In this document: positions 1 to 6,050 of the stretch, piece after piece | Position numbering within the stretch: position 1 is the first letter of the stretch | Layout: every line of letters starts with the position of its first letter | NCBI GenBank assembly: GCA_964650975.1 | Contig: CAZYWA010000189.1 | Span: 1 to 9,868, forward strand | Direction: 5' to 3' | Source of the DNA: CAZYWA01 sp964650975 [NCBI: uncultured bacterium] | GTDB lineage: Bacteria > JADJOY01 | DNA: 9,868 bases | The notes under the pieces: model-generated | Database searches by the model: none | What the model saw: only the letters and a program-made list of their open reading frames with translations | Told to the model about the DNA's origin: nothing | Translations under genes and position numbers: made by a program

Positions 1-630
1 CACCACCGGGGTGGCGTCGGCGGCGAGGTCGCTGTCGCGTGTGAGCGCCATCGCGGCCCGCGCCCGTTCGGCCGTGACCGGGCTGGTCGCGAGCACCGTG
101 CGGTAGGCCTCGCCGTCGTACGCGATCGTCACCCGGCCGTCGTGCTCGCTGGTCACGAACGAGACAACGTAGCTCTCCGCCACGGCGCGCTGCTCCGCGA
201 GCACCGGACCGCCGGTGGGTTGCTGAACGGCGGATACTCGGCGCGCGAGGCGGTCGGCCATCATTCCGATCGCGTCGTGGACGTCGCTTTGCGGCTCACC
301 GGCCGAGACGCACTTGAGAAAGAGCGCCGCGTAGCCGATTCCGAGGCTTTCCGAGCCGGGAGCGTCGCGGAGGAAGTGCACGATGGCCCGCAGCTCGGCG
401 GTGCTTTCCGGAGCGGCCGGATACGCGCGCACCCGCCACGCCCGCACGTAGCCCGGGCGCTCGCGGCGGTGATCCCAGACCTGCAAGAACCCGGGTTTTT
501 CGCCTCGCACCTCGAGCCAGTCGCCGCGCCAGAGCTCGGCCTGTCGCGGGGCGGCATCGTCAGGCGCGGCGCGCAGCGGGGTCGAGTCCTCGACCACGAT
601 CGCGACCAGCAGCGCCAAGGCGGAGATCAT
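1..630 (-). CDS. Exported SH3-like domain protein (C-terminal end outside the window)
   Basis: An open frame of 210 codons runs from ATG at 630 to the window edge with no stop, so the protein is longer than seen. Residues 3-13 (ALALLVAIVV) form a short hydrophobic core followed by a small-residue stretch (LRAAPDD), which suggests export, although the usual positive N-region is missing. Residues about 32-70 look like a bacterial SH3-type barrel (LWRGDWLEVRGEKPGFLQVW, then GYVRAWRV). Residues 75-135 are mainly helical, and a beta-rich part begins near 152. The start is supported by GGAAGG (640-645) 9 bases upstream and by the ATGA overlap with the stop of the band-7 gene, which implies translational coupling and a shared envelope role. 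I cannot assign a function. SH3-like is a pattern judgement, not a certain family match. Confidence 0.72.
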   Translation of the reverse strand, partial: MISALALLVAIVVEDSTPLRAAPDDAAPRQAELWRGDWLEVRGEKPGFLQVWDHRRERPGYVRAWRVRAYPAAPESTAELRAIVHFLRDAPGSESLGIGYAALFLKCVSAGEPQSDVHDAIGMMADRLARRVSAVQQPTGGPVLAEQRAVAESYVVSFVTSEHDGRVTIAYDGEAYRTVLATSPVTAERARAAMALTRDSDLAADATPVV

Positions 631-1946
631 CCAGCACCGCCTTCCGAATCGTCGTCGTGGCTCTGGTCGTTCGCGTGGTCCTCTTTCGGAGGCTCGGGGT
701 TGGTACTTCCGGAGTCGATCGGGGCCGGTGCCTTACCGGTCTGCAACAGACCCTCGGCGAAGAAGCCCGCCCGCGGAGGCGGCGCCACGATGACCTGGAT
801 CTTGTCGGAGAGCTTGTCGGCCACGGTCTTCTGGATGAGCAGCGGATTGCGGGCGATGAGTGCCGAATCGCGCGCCATCTGCTCCGATTGAGCCTTGCCG
901 GTCACCTCGATCCGGTAGGCGTCCGCCTCGGCGAGCTTGCGCCGGGTGTTGGCCTCGGCATCCGCCTCGATGCCGCGCGCCTGCGCCTCGGTCTCGGCGG
1001 TCTTGATCCGGTGCACTCGCTCGGCCTCCGATTCGAGGCGCTGTTGCTCGATCTCCTTCTCCTTGAGCGGCAGCAGATGATTCATGGCTTCGAGGTGAGC
1101 CTTGGCGGCCGTGATCTCCTCCTGAGCCGCGGCTTCCGCGTCCTTCTCGCGGGCGACCTTGCGTGCTTCCGCCTCCAGCTCGGTCTGCTTGATCTGCTTT
1201 TCCTTGAGCTCGAGGGTGAATTTCATCCGGTCGCTCGCGAGCTCCTCGCCGAGCAGGCGCTCCAGGCCTTCGCGATACTCGGAGGGGAGGTCGATCGAGC
1301 CGAGGCTCACCGAGCGCAGCAGTAGACCCTGCGGCTCGAGCTGCTTGCGTAGCTCGTCCTCGAGCGCCGTCTGCAGCTGGGCACGCTGGCTGGCGAAGAT
1401 CTCGCGCACCGTGTGCTCGGCGAAGAGCCGGTGCCCGAGACCGTCGACCGCGGGCTCGATGACGTCGTGACCCAGATCCTCGGGGAGCGCGCGCGCGACG
1501 TGCTCGACCTTGGCGGGATCGACCGCGTACTCGACCACCAGCTCGGCGCCGATCGAGAGCCCTTCCGAGGACTTGAACGGCGCCTCGCTGGTGGCACGAG
1601 CGCTGCGCGTGCTGCGGAACACCTGATTCCGCACCGAGATGCGCCTGAGCTCGTGAAGCCCCGGGATGCACACCGCACTGCCCTCGGGCACGATCAAGAG
1701 CGAGCCGGTGATGCGGTTGGCACGCACCCCGATCTCGCCCGGCCCGACTCCCTGGACCGGCGGATGATGCGCGATCCAGACGCCCGACGCTGCGAGCGCC
1801 GCGAGCACCGTGCCCGCGATGGCCGTGCGAGCGGTGATCAGAGGTCCGCGCGCGGCGGTTCCACCGTCGTTCGAGCGTCGTGGCCAGCGGGACGGCCGCG
1901 GCGCCGGTGGTGTGGCCTCGATAGGGGTATCGCCTGACTCGTCCAT
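627..1946 (-). CDS. SPFH/band-7 (prohibitin-like) membrane-anchored protein
   Basis: A 439-residue protein from ATG at 1946, preceded by GGGAGG (1958-1963). The frame stays open to an ATG at 2021, but that adds an Arg-rich leader with no gain in family fit. Order of parts: a Pro/Arg-rich N-tail (1-35); one membrane segment (about 36-60, TARTAIAGTVLAALAASGVW); a band-7 domain (about 66-235, with VPEGSAVCIPG near the start and DLPSEYREGLERLLGEE at the end); a Glu/Lys/Ala-rich coiled coil (about 233-355); a short closing helix (NPLLIQKTVADKLSDKI); and a Pro-rich then Asp/His-rich tail (390-439). The positive charge before the membrane segment predicts N-in topology, placing the band-7 domain in the periplasm as in HflK/HflC. 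Such proteins form large rings or membrane microdomains and often control proteases. The exact partner is unknown, but the exported SH3-like protein encoded next is a candidate. Confidence 0.88.
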   Translation of the reverse strand: MDESGDTPIEATPPAPRPSRWPRRSNDGGTAARGPLITARTAIAGTVLAALAASGVWIAHHPPVQGVGPGEIGVRANRITGSLLIVPEGSAVCIPGLHELRRISVRNQVFRSTRSARATSEAPFKSSEGLSIGAELVVEYAVDPAKVEHVARALPEDLGHDVIEPAVDGLGHRLFAEHTVREIFASQRAQLQTALEDELRKQLEPQGLLLRSVSLGSIDLPSEYREGLERLLGEELASDRMKFTLELKEKQIKQTELEAEARKVAREKDAEAAAQEEITAAKAHLEAMNHLLPLKEKEIEQQRLESEAERVHRIKTAETEAQARGIEADAEANTRRKLAEADAYRIEVTGKAQSEQMARDSALIARNPLLIQKTVADKLSDKIQVIVAPPPRAGFFAEGLLQTGKAPAPIDSGSTNPEPPKEDHANDQSHDDDSEGGAG

Positions 1947-2012
1947 GATGGGCCCGACCTCCCGGAACGGGCGAGCCGACGAGAAAGCAATCCCGCGGCC
2001 AGTCGCCACCCG

Positions 2013-2034
2013 CGCGCGCAATGCTCTGCGCGCG
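2013..2034. repeat. Leader hairpin upstream of the band-7 gene
   Basis: CGCGCGCA (2013-2020) pairs perfectly with TGCGCGCG (2027-2034) around a 6-base loop ATGCTC. It lies 67 bases before the chosen band-7 start and overlaps the ATG of the alternative longer start (2021). An imperfect palindrome follows at 2033-2058 (CGTATTCG against CGAAATACG, one bulge). Either could be an operator or a 5' leader structure. There is no direct evidence of function. Confidence 0.4.
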
Positions 2035-2276
2035 TATTCGATGGCGTAGCGAAATACGCTCGATTAGCCGACGAATCGAAGGTCGAGCGCAGCTGCGACC
2101 ATCGCGATCAAAGGCGATCGGAACGACGGCGTCGCGATTCTCGAGTCGTGTCCGCGCCCACACGGTGTGGAACCGGCCACACACGAGTCGGGGAACCGCT
2201 GCCCTCCCGCGCCCATCGCGGCGGTGGGTCGGTGCAGAAGCACCGCGCCGCAGGCGCGCGGCGAGCGAAGCGAGCC

Positions 2277-2347
2277 GACTCGGGGGTGGGGCCCCGAAAA
2301 AATCGCACTTTTTTCGGGGCGGCGGGCTGGAACAGCCCCCCGAGGAA
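2277..2347. repeat. Dispersed double-hairpin repeat, copy 1
   Basis: Hairpin A is GCCCCGAAAAAA (2291-2302), loop TCGCAC, TTTTTTCGGGGC (2309-2320): a perfect 12-bp stem with an A/T inner half and a G/C outer half. Hairpin B is GGGCTG (2324-2329), loop GAA, CAGCCC (2333-2338). The same arrangement recurs at about 9105-9173 in the same orientation. The flank GGTGGGGCCCCG is shared by both copies. Both copies lie 3' of minus-strand genes, so transcription stop or mRNA 3'-end protection is possible. The order of stem and T-run is not that of a textbook intrinsic terminator. Confidence 0.75.
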
Positions 2348-2353
2348 ACATCT

Positions 2354-2397
2354 GCAGGCAGCTGGAAAAGTCGCAAAGCGATTTTCCAGCTGCCTGC
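2354..2397. repeat. Near-perfect 20-bp hairpin
   Basis: GCAGGCAGCTGGAAAA (2354-2369) is the exact reverse complement of TTTTCCAGCTGCCTGC (2382-2397). The inner TCGC/GCGA (2371-2374, 2378-2381) extends the stem after a single bulged G at 2370 and closes on a 3-base AAA loop. Twenty pairs over 44 bases is far beyond chance. On the minus strand it lies 91 bases after the PPOX stop at the end of the four-gene operon. It could be a transcript-end structure, a small mobile repeat unit or a protein-binding palindrome. Confidence 0.8.
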
Positions 2398-2418
2398 TAC
2401 GGCTTCTGGACCGCGAAC

Positions 2419-2468
2419 CGCTGCGGGTGCCGCTTCGTGGAGGGCTCAAGTCCCTCGCAGCCGCAGCG
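2419..2468. repeat. Two-tier stem-loop downstream of the PPOX gene
   Basis: The outer stem is CGCTGCGG (2419-2426) with CCGCAGCG (2461-2468). The inner stem is GAGGG (2440-2444) with CCCTC (2452-2456) around a 7-base loop, CTCAAGT. It begins 20 bases beyond the stop at 2488 in the direction of minus-strand transcription, so it may be part of the operon's 3' end. The inner arm resembles a tRNA T-arm, but no tRNA body accompanies it. Confidence 0.5.
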
Positions 2469-2487
2469 AGCAATCGCGTTCGATCGT

Positions 2488-2886
2488 TCAGCCGTGCGCA
2501 TTCACACTCTGCGGCTCGATCCTGTAGGTCACGCGCACTTCGCCGGGCTGCGCGAACGGGTACTTGTCGGCGTCCAGGTACTTCTTGGCCAGCGAATCGA
2601 TGTGGGCGTCGGCGCCCTTCTCGGTGATCTCGACGATCTTCCCGCGCACCTGCAGGTAGCGGTAGGGGTTGTCGGGGTCGATGATCTCGATCGCCACCCG
2701 CGCGTCGCGCTGCAGGTTCTTGTCCTTCCAGCGGCCGCGCGCGGTGTTGAAGCGCACGTGGGTCCCGTCGAAGTCGACCCACACCGGGTTCACCTGCGGG
2801 CTGCCGTCGGGCATCAGCGTGCCCAGGTGCGCGAACGCCTTCTTCTTGAAGAGATCGAGATATCCGTCGGGAATCTTCGCGGTCAT
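2488..2886 (-). CDS. PPOX-class (FMN/F420-binding split-barrel) oxidoreductase
   Basis: This complete 132-residue protein matches the small split-barrel family often named PPOX-class F420-dependent (Rv1155-like). N-terminal strands are AHLGTLMPDGSPQVNPVWVDFDG (quoted in part: LGTLMPDGSPQVNPVW, 21-36). The cofactor-side segment RGRWKDKNLQRDARVAI is at 50-66, YLQVRGKIVEIT at 77-88, and the closing KYPFAQPGEVRVTYRIEP at 108-125. Its length is usual for the family. These proteins use F420 or flavin to reduce small molecules or bind tetrapyrroles. Sequence alone does not settle cofactor or substrate, and no F420 biosynthesis gene is in view. GAGGAG (2896-2901) lies 9 bases before the ATG. It is the last gene of the operon, 21 bases after gloB. 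Confidence 0.88.
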   Translation of the reverse strand: MTAKIPDGYLDLFKKKAFAHLGTLMPDGSPQVNPVWVDFDGTHVRFNTARGRWKDKNLQRDARVAIEIIDPDNPYRYLQVRGKIVEITEKGADAHIDSLAKKYLDADKYPFAQPGEVRVTYRIEPQSVNAHG

Positions 2887-2907
2887 GGTCGTGGTCTCCT
2901 CACCAGG

Positions 2908-3696
2908 TCACCAGTTGTCCTTGAGCTTGCGCACCGCGGCGAAGACCGACACCGGGTCGCTCTTCAGCGCCGGGTCGTGCCTCGTCAGGCTCGCGACGAG
3001 CTCGGCCGAGTGCGCGCGGAAGAACGGGTTGAAGGCCTTCTCGTCGCCGATGGTGCTGGGAATCGTCGGCTGGCCGGCCGCTCGTTGGGCGCGCGACTTC
3101 TCGAGCCGAGCGGCGACCGCGGCGTTCGCGGGCTCGAGGCTCTGCGCGAACTCGAGGTTCTTGACCGTGTACTCGTGGCCGCACCACACCCGCACGTCGT
3201 CGGGCAGGGCGCCGATGGTCTCGTTCAGGCTGCGGTACATCTCGGCCGGCGTGCCCTCGAAGATCCGCCCGCAGCCGCCCACGAACAGCACGTCGCCGCA
3301 GAAGAGATCCTTGCCGAAGAGATAGCCGACATGGCCGTCGGTGTGGCCGGGGAGCTTGAGCACTTGGATCGAGAAGCCGTTGACATCGATCGTCTCGCCC
3401 GGCTCGAGCGCCACCGCGAGCCCCGGGATCTTGTCGCCCTCGACGGCCGACGCCTGCACCGGTGCGCCGGTGGCGTCGCCCAGCGCCTCGTTGGCGCCGC
3501 AGTGATCCCAGTGGTGGTGGGTGTTGAAGATGTTGTTGATCGAGGCGCCAATGGCCTTCGCGGCGTCGAGCAGCGGCTGCGCCTCGGCCGGATCGATCGC
3601 GATCGCGTCACCGGTCGACGGATTCACCACCAGATACGCGTAGTTGTCCGCCAGCTGCGGAACCGGAACGATCTTGGGCGCTGGCGACGAGACCAT
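2908..3696 (-). CDS. gloB: Hydroxyacylglutathione hydrolase (glyoxalase II)
   Basis: A complete 262-residue cytosolic metallo-beta-lactamase-fold hydrolase. It cleaves S-D-lactoylglutathione to D-lactate and glutathione in methylglyoxal detoxification. All family landmarks are visible: DNYAYL (17-22); THHHWDH (59-65), giving ligands H60, H62, D64 and H65; PGHTDGH with H118; CGDVLFVGGCGRIFEGT with D135; and CGHEYTVKNLEFA with H174. The C-terminal glutathione-site helices carry TIPSTIGDEKAFNPFFR (211-227) and end in RKLKDNW. This C-terminal domain separates glyoxalase II from other members of the fold. The ATG lies 18 bases after the stop of the secreted protein gene, with GAGG close before it. 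It sits in one operon with two exported proteins and a PPOX flavoprotein, with no glyoxalase I nearby. Confidence 0.95.
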   Translation of the reverse strand: MVSSPAPKIVPVPQLADNYAYLVVNPSTGDAIAIDPAEAQPLLDAAKAIGASINNIFNTHHHWDHCGANEALGDATGAPVQASAVEGDKIPGLAVALEPGETIDVNGFSIQVLKLPGHTDGHVGYLFGKDLFCGDVLFVGGCGRIFEGTPAEMYRSLNETIGALPDDVRVWCGHEYTVKNLEFAQSLEPANAAVAARLEKSRAQRAAGQPTIPSTIGDEKAFNPFFRAHSAELVASLTRHDPALKSDPVSVFAAVRKLKDNW

Positions 3697-3714
3697 GAGC
3701 CTCGTCAGACTAAT

Positions 3715-5190
3715 TCAAGGGGTCACGGCTCGCCACCACTGGATCGGGTGCAGCTCGTACCACTCGTGGCCGTCGTCGTACTTCACGGTGCCGATCGCGA
3801 TCATGTCCTGGCCGGGCGGCGGATCGTCGATGCGGCCGGTCGGGTTCGCCGGGTCGCGATAAGGCGGCGCGTTCTCTTCCGCGTGTCCCACCAGCGTCAC
3901 CGGCGGATCGCCCGTCGGGTAGGCGTACGGGTTGGTGAGCACCGTCTGCACGTGGACGTCGTTGTCGCCGGGGTTGAAGGTCGGAAAGTGAACGTGGGTG
4001 TGGACGCACAGCTCTTTTCCCTGCTTGAAGCGTCCCGACGCGACGTCGTCGGTGGTGACGGTGCGCGGGCAGATCGACTCGATCGCGGCGCTCGGGTTCG
4101 TCAGGCGGCAGATGTGCCGGCCGGTGTCGCGTCCGGCCGAGTGGGTGACGCCGAAGGTGCCGGTGTCGATGATCGTATAGGCGGGATCGCAGAAGAATCC
4201 CGTGGCGCAATCGGTGTCCGACGAGCAGGCGCCGTTCACGCCGCGCGGATCGTCGCCCCAGCCGATCTCGTTGAAGGTGCTGCAGGTGAGGCTCGACCGG
4301 TCGCAGATCAGGTCGTCGCGGCACTCGGTGTCCTGGATGCAGCTCTCGCCGATGTCCTTCATGGGCGTGTTGGGGCTCGACACCGTGACGATGCGCGTGA
4401 TCGGCGCGAGCACGAAGCGCTCTTCGCTCTGGATCGTTTCCTTGGTGACCGTGCCGTCCACCTCGACCACGTCGCCGGGGTAGGGGATCGCGATGCGCTG
4501 CGTCTGCCACTGGTCCTGGCTCAGCTTGGCGCCGACGCCCCACGCTTGCTGGCCGAGGGTGAGGCCGGCGGTCTGGGTGATCGCGTAGAGCGCGTAGCGA
4601 TCGGCGCCTGGCGCGAAGCTCTCGCTCGGGTTGGCGGCCATCGCGGTCTTCGCGTGGGCGCTGGCGGTGAAGGTCGGCACGGTGGTGTGCGACGCACCCT
4701 TGATCGTGCCGCGCACGGTGACGCTCATGCCCACCGGCACGGCGCCGGTGACCACGTCGTCGGGCGAGAAGAACGCCGGGAACGTGCTCTGGAAGGCCGA
4801 GGTGCCAGTGCTCGTGCCCTTCGACGAATGCACCGTGGCGACGATCGAGTGCGGACCCGCGCCCGCGGTGAGCTTGCCCGTCGCCGACGTGTTGGCGAGC
4901 AGGTTGGTCTTGGTGAAGGCGCTGGTGACGTCGTTGCCATCGAGCGTGACCGAGAGTGTCGTCTCGTCCGCGTTCACGATCAGGATGGTCACCGGGAACA
5001 CCGGAGTCGCGACCACCGCCGAGGGAGCCGGGATCTGCACGTCGATCGAGCTCGGCGAGGTGGTGCAGGTCTCCTGGCCCATGAGTGCCGGGGCCATGGC
5101 GACCAGCACCAGCGGCAGCGTAACCCAGTGCGCGCCGCGGCGGCGCGGCTTGCGCTTGTCGCTGCCGGGCGTGGTTTCGAATCGACTCAT
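3715..5190 (-). CDS. Secreted multidomain protein with two Cys-rich repeats
   Basis: A 491-residue exported protein. The N-terminus has a charged region (DKRKPRRRG, 11-19) and hydrophobic core (HWVTLPLVLVAMAPALMG, 21-38), with probable cleavage before QETC. Residues about 65-125 resemble a bacterial Ig-like fold (SVTLDGNDVTSAF, then AGPHSIVATV). Residues about 150-270 are beta-rich, with VTVRGTIKG and DVVEVDGTVTKETI reminiscent of OB-like barrels. Two Cys-rich repeats follow: C284, C290, C296, C303 and C322, C328, C334 (then C361), with the CxxDxxC-type spacing frequent in myxobacterial secreted proteins. The end has CVHTHVHFPTFNPGDNDVHV and EWYELHPIQWW. I recognise no catalytic set; a cell-surface or binding role is likely. 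The start overlaps the lipoprotein stop (ATGA) and has AGGAG 8 bases upstream (5199-5203). Confidence 0.85.
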   Translation of the reverse strand: MSRFETTPGSDKRKPRRRGAHWVTLPLVLVAMAPALMGQETCTTSPSSIDVQIPAPSAVVATPVFPVTILIVNADETTLSVTLDGNDVTSAFTKTNLLANTSATGKLTAGAGPHSIVATVHSSKGTSTGTSAFQSTFPAFFSPDDVVTGAVPVGMSVTVRGTIKGASHTTVPTFTASAHAKTAMAANPSESFAPGADRYALYAITQTAGLTLGQQAWGVGAKLSQDQWQTQRIAIPYPGDVVEVDGTVTKETIQSEERFVLAPITRIVTVSSPNTPMKDIGESCIQDTECRDDLICDRSSLTCSTFNEIGWGDDPRGVNGACSSDTDCATGFFCDPAYTIIDTGTFGVTHSAGRDTGRHICRLTNPSAAIESICPRTVTTDDVASGRFKQGKELCVHTHVHFPTFNPGDNDVHVQTVLTNPYAYPTGDPPVTLVGHAEENAPPYRDPANPTGRIDDPPPGQDMIAIGTVKYDDGHEWYELHPIQWWRAVTP

Positions 5191-5903
5191 GGTGGGGTCT
5201 CCTGGCGGGCGTCGTGCTTGGCGGTGCTCGCCAGCCGGACGTCGTGGTCGGGCTCGTCGGACTCGTGCTGTTGCTCATGCTCGGCGCGCGCGGTTTCGCG
5301 CTCGTCGTCGTTTCGGTCCTCGTTCTCGCGTTGTCCCGTTGCCCATCCTTCGACTTCCTCGATGGCGTCCGGGCCGAAGCCGCCCACCACCCACAAAGCA
5401 CCGTCGCGCGCCCAGGGCCCGAGCACCTGCTCGGTGATGGCGCGGAACTCGGGCTGCCGGTGGGGATCGCGGAACTTCATCGTCCAGCTCCCGGCGGCCT
5501 CGGTGAATGCCGATACTTGCGGGCCGTAGCGCTGGAAGACCTCGTGGTGGAGGGCTCGATGGCGCTCGGGCGGCAACGCGGCGTACGCGGATGCCAGCTT
5601 CCGCGCCGCGGGTAAGAGCGGATCCAGCTGCTTCCTCAGCAGCACGACGGTGCGCGCCTGCTCGGCGGCGGTAAAGCTGGGATCGCGGAGGGCCGCGAGC
5701 AGCGCCTCGTAGAACGAGCCCACCGTGGCGATCATCTCGGTCTCGGCGGAGCTCCACACGTCGGGTGGCGCGGTGCGAAGCAGCGGAACCGGTGGCGGCG
5801 GCGCGGCGCCCGCCGTGGGGGGATTCGAGTCGGCTCGGCGGCCCTGACACCCGAGCACGAGCGTCAGCGCGACGACGGACGCAAAGCAGGCCGAAGTGCG
5901 CAT
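5187..5903 (-). CDS. Predicted lipoprotein with charged C-terminal tail
   Basis: A 238-residue protein from ATG at 5903. The frame is open further upstream, but the ATG is directly followed by a signal peptide (MRTSACFASVVALTLVLGC) whose VLGC is an acceptable lipobox with C19 as lipidation site. A Pro-rich linker (28-47) leads to a helical domain (about 50-190), with FYEALLAALRDPSF, LRKQLDPLLPAARKLASAYAAL, and a final segment SWTMKFRDPHRQPEF near 139-153. Residues 190-238 are a low-complexity Glu/Asp/His/Arg/Gln tail. No known family is recognised. It is the first gene of a four-gene operon and overlaps the secreted protein gene by 4 bases (ATGA), so the two products are probably made together and could meet at the outer membrane or periplasm. 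No strong ribosome site precedes the start. Confidence 0.8.
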   Translation of the reverse strand: MRTSACFASVVALTLVLGCQGRRADSNPPTAGAAPPPPVPLLRTAPPDVWSSAETEMIATVGSFYEALLAALRDPSFTAAEQARTVVLLRKQLDPLLPAARKLASAYAALPPERHRALHHEVFQRYGPQVSAFTEAAGSWTMKFRDPHRQPEFRAITEQVLGPWARDGALWVVGGFGPDAIEEVEGWATGQRENEDRNDDERETARAEHEQQHESDEPDHDVRLASTAKHDARQETPP

Positions 5904-6050
5904 GGTGTTCCATCGGCCAGTGTGCTCCGCTCGCGACGGACGCCGCAACACGCGTGGGTCCCGCCCGACCCCGATCGAACCCTGCGGACGCGAGGGACCG
6001 CGTCCCTCCGATCGCGTGCTTTCGCTCCTGCATCGATCGACACGCGGCTT
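5904..6050. promoter_or_regulatory. Divergent intergenic region between two operons
   Basis: These 147 bases separate the lipoprotein start (minus) from the CPBP start (plus), so both operon promoters should lie here or nearby. I cannot pick a convincing -35/-10 pair in this GC-rich DNA. Its one clear internal structure is the hairpin at 5992-6008. Two CGATCGA sites (5972-5978, 6034-6040) flank that hairpin. Confidence 0.5.
5992..6008. repeat. Perfect short hairpin in the divergent promoter region
   Basis: GAGGGAC (5992-5998), loop CGC, GTCCCTC (6002-6008): 7 perfect pairs centred 51 bases before the CPBP ATG. Its left part belongs to a 14-base string, CGCGAGGGACCGCG (5989-6002), that recurs exactly at 8916-8929 inside the nested palindrome beyond the same operon. 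A dyad operator or a 5' leader structure are both possible. Confidence 0.5.

Larger units (their letters stand above)
1947..2487. other. Long structured intergenic region, no credible gene
   Basis: About 540 bases separate the band-7 start from the stop of the PPOX gene, and both genes are on the minus strand. Open frames cross it on both strands, but they have Arg/Pro/Ala-rich shadow compositions and pass straight through the palindromes. It holds, left to right, a leader hairpin, the double-hairpin repeat copy 1, a 20-bp hairpin and a further stem-loop. A promoter for the band-7 operon should lie in its left part, but I see no convincing -35/-10 pair. Confidence 0.6.

Noticed and set aside
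2291-2320. Textbook intrinsic terminator
   Set aside because: The T-run is inside the stem rather than after a GC stem, so I list it as a repeat with possible terminator role instead of a terminator.
2064-2351. 95-codon minus-strand frame in the gene-free region
   Set aside because: Its N-terminal part is a translation of the double-hairpin repeat; it has no ribosome site, no domain and no coding-like bias.
733-2376. 547-codon open frame on the minus strand overlapping the band-7 gene
   Set aside because: It is a shifted frame of the band-7 gene with no domain signal, and it runs through the repeat and intergenic region.
2439-2463. tRNA-like T-arm (GAGGG, 7-base loop, CCCTC) followed by an acceptor-like end
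   Set aside because: No matching 5' acceptor half, D-arm or anticodon arm lies upstream, and no CCA follows. The arm is better explained as the inner tier of the 2419-2468 stem-loop. A tRNA fragment used as an integration site cannot be excluded, but nothing supports it.
2908-3696. Metallo-beta-lactamase (antibiotic resistance enzyme)
   Set aside because: The C-terminal glyoxalase II motifs (TIPSTIGDE, NPFFR, RKLKDNW) and CGHEYT identify hydroxyacylglutathione hydrolase; the protein also lacks a signal peptide.
2167-5529. 1120-codon open frame on the plus strand
   Set aside because: It runs antisense to three well-supported genes and across the hairpins, with an Arg/Val/Gly/His-rich shadow composition typical of high-GC antisense frames.
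5922-6050. Upstream GTG start for the CPBP gene
   Set aside because: It would add 43 Arg/Pro-rich residues covering the divergent promoter region and the hairpin, and no ribosome site supports it.
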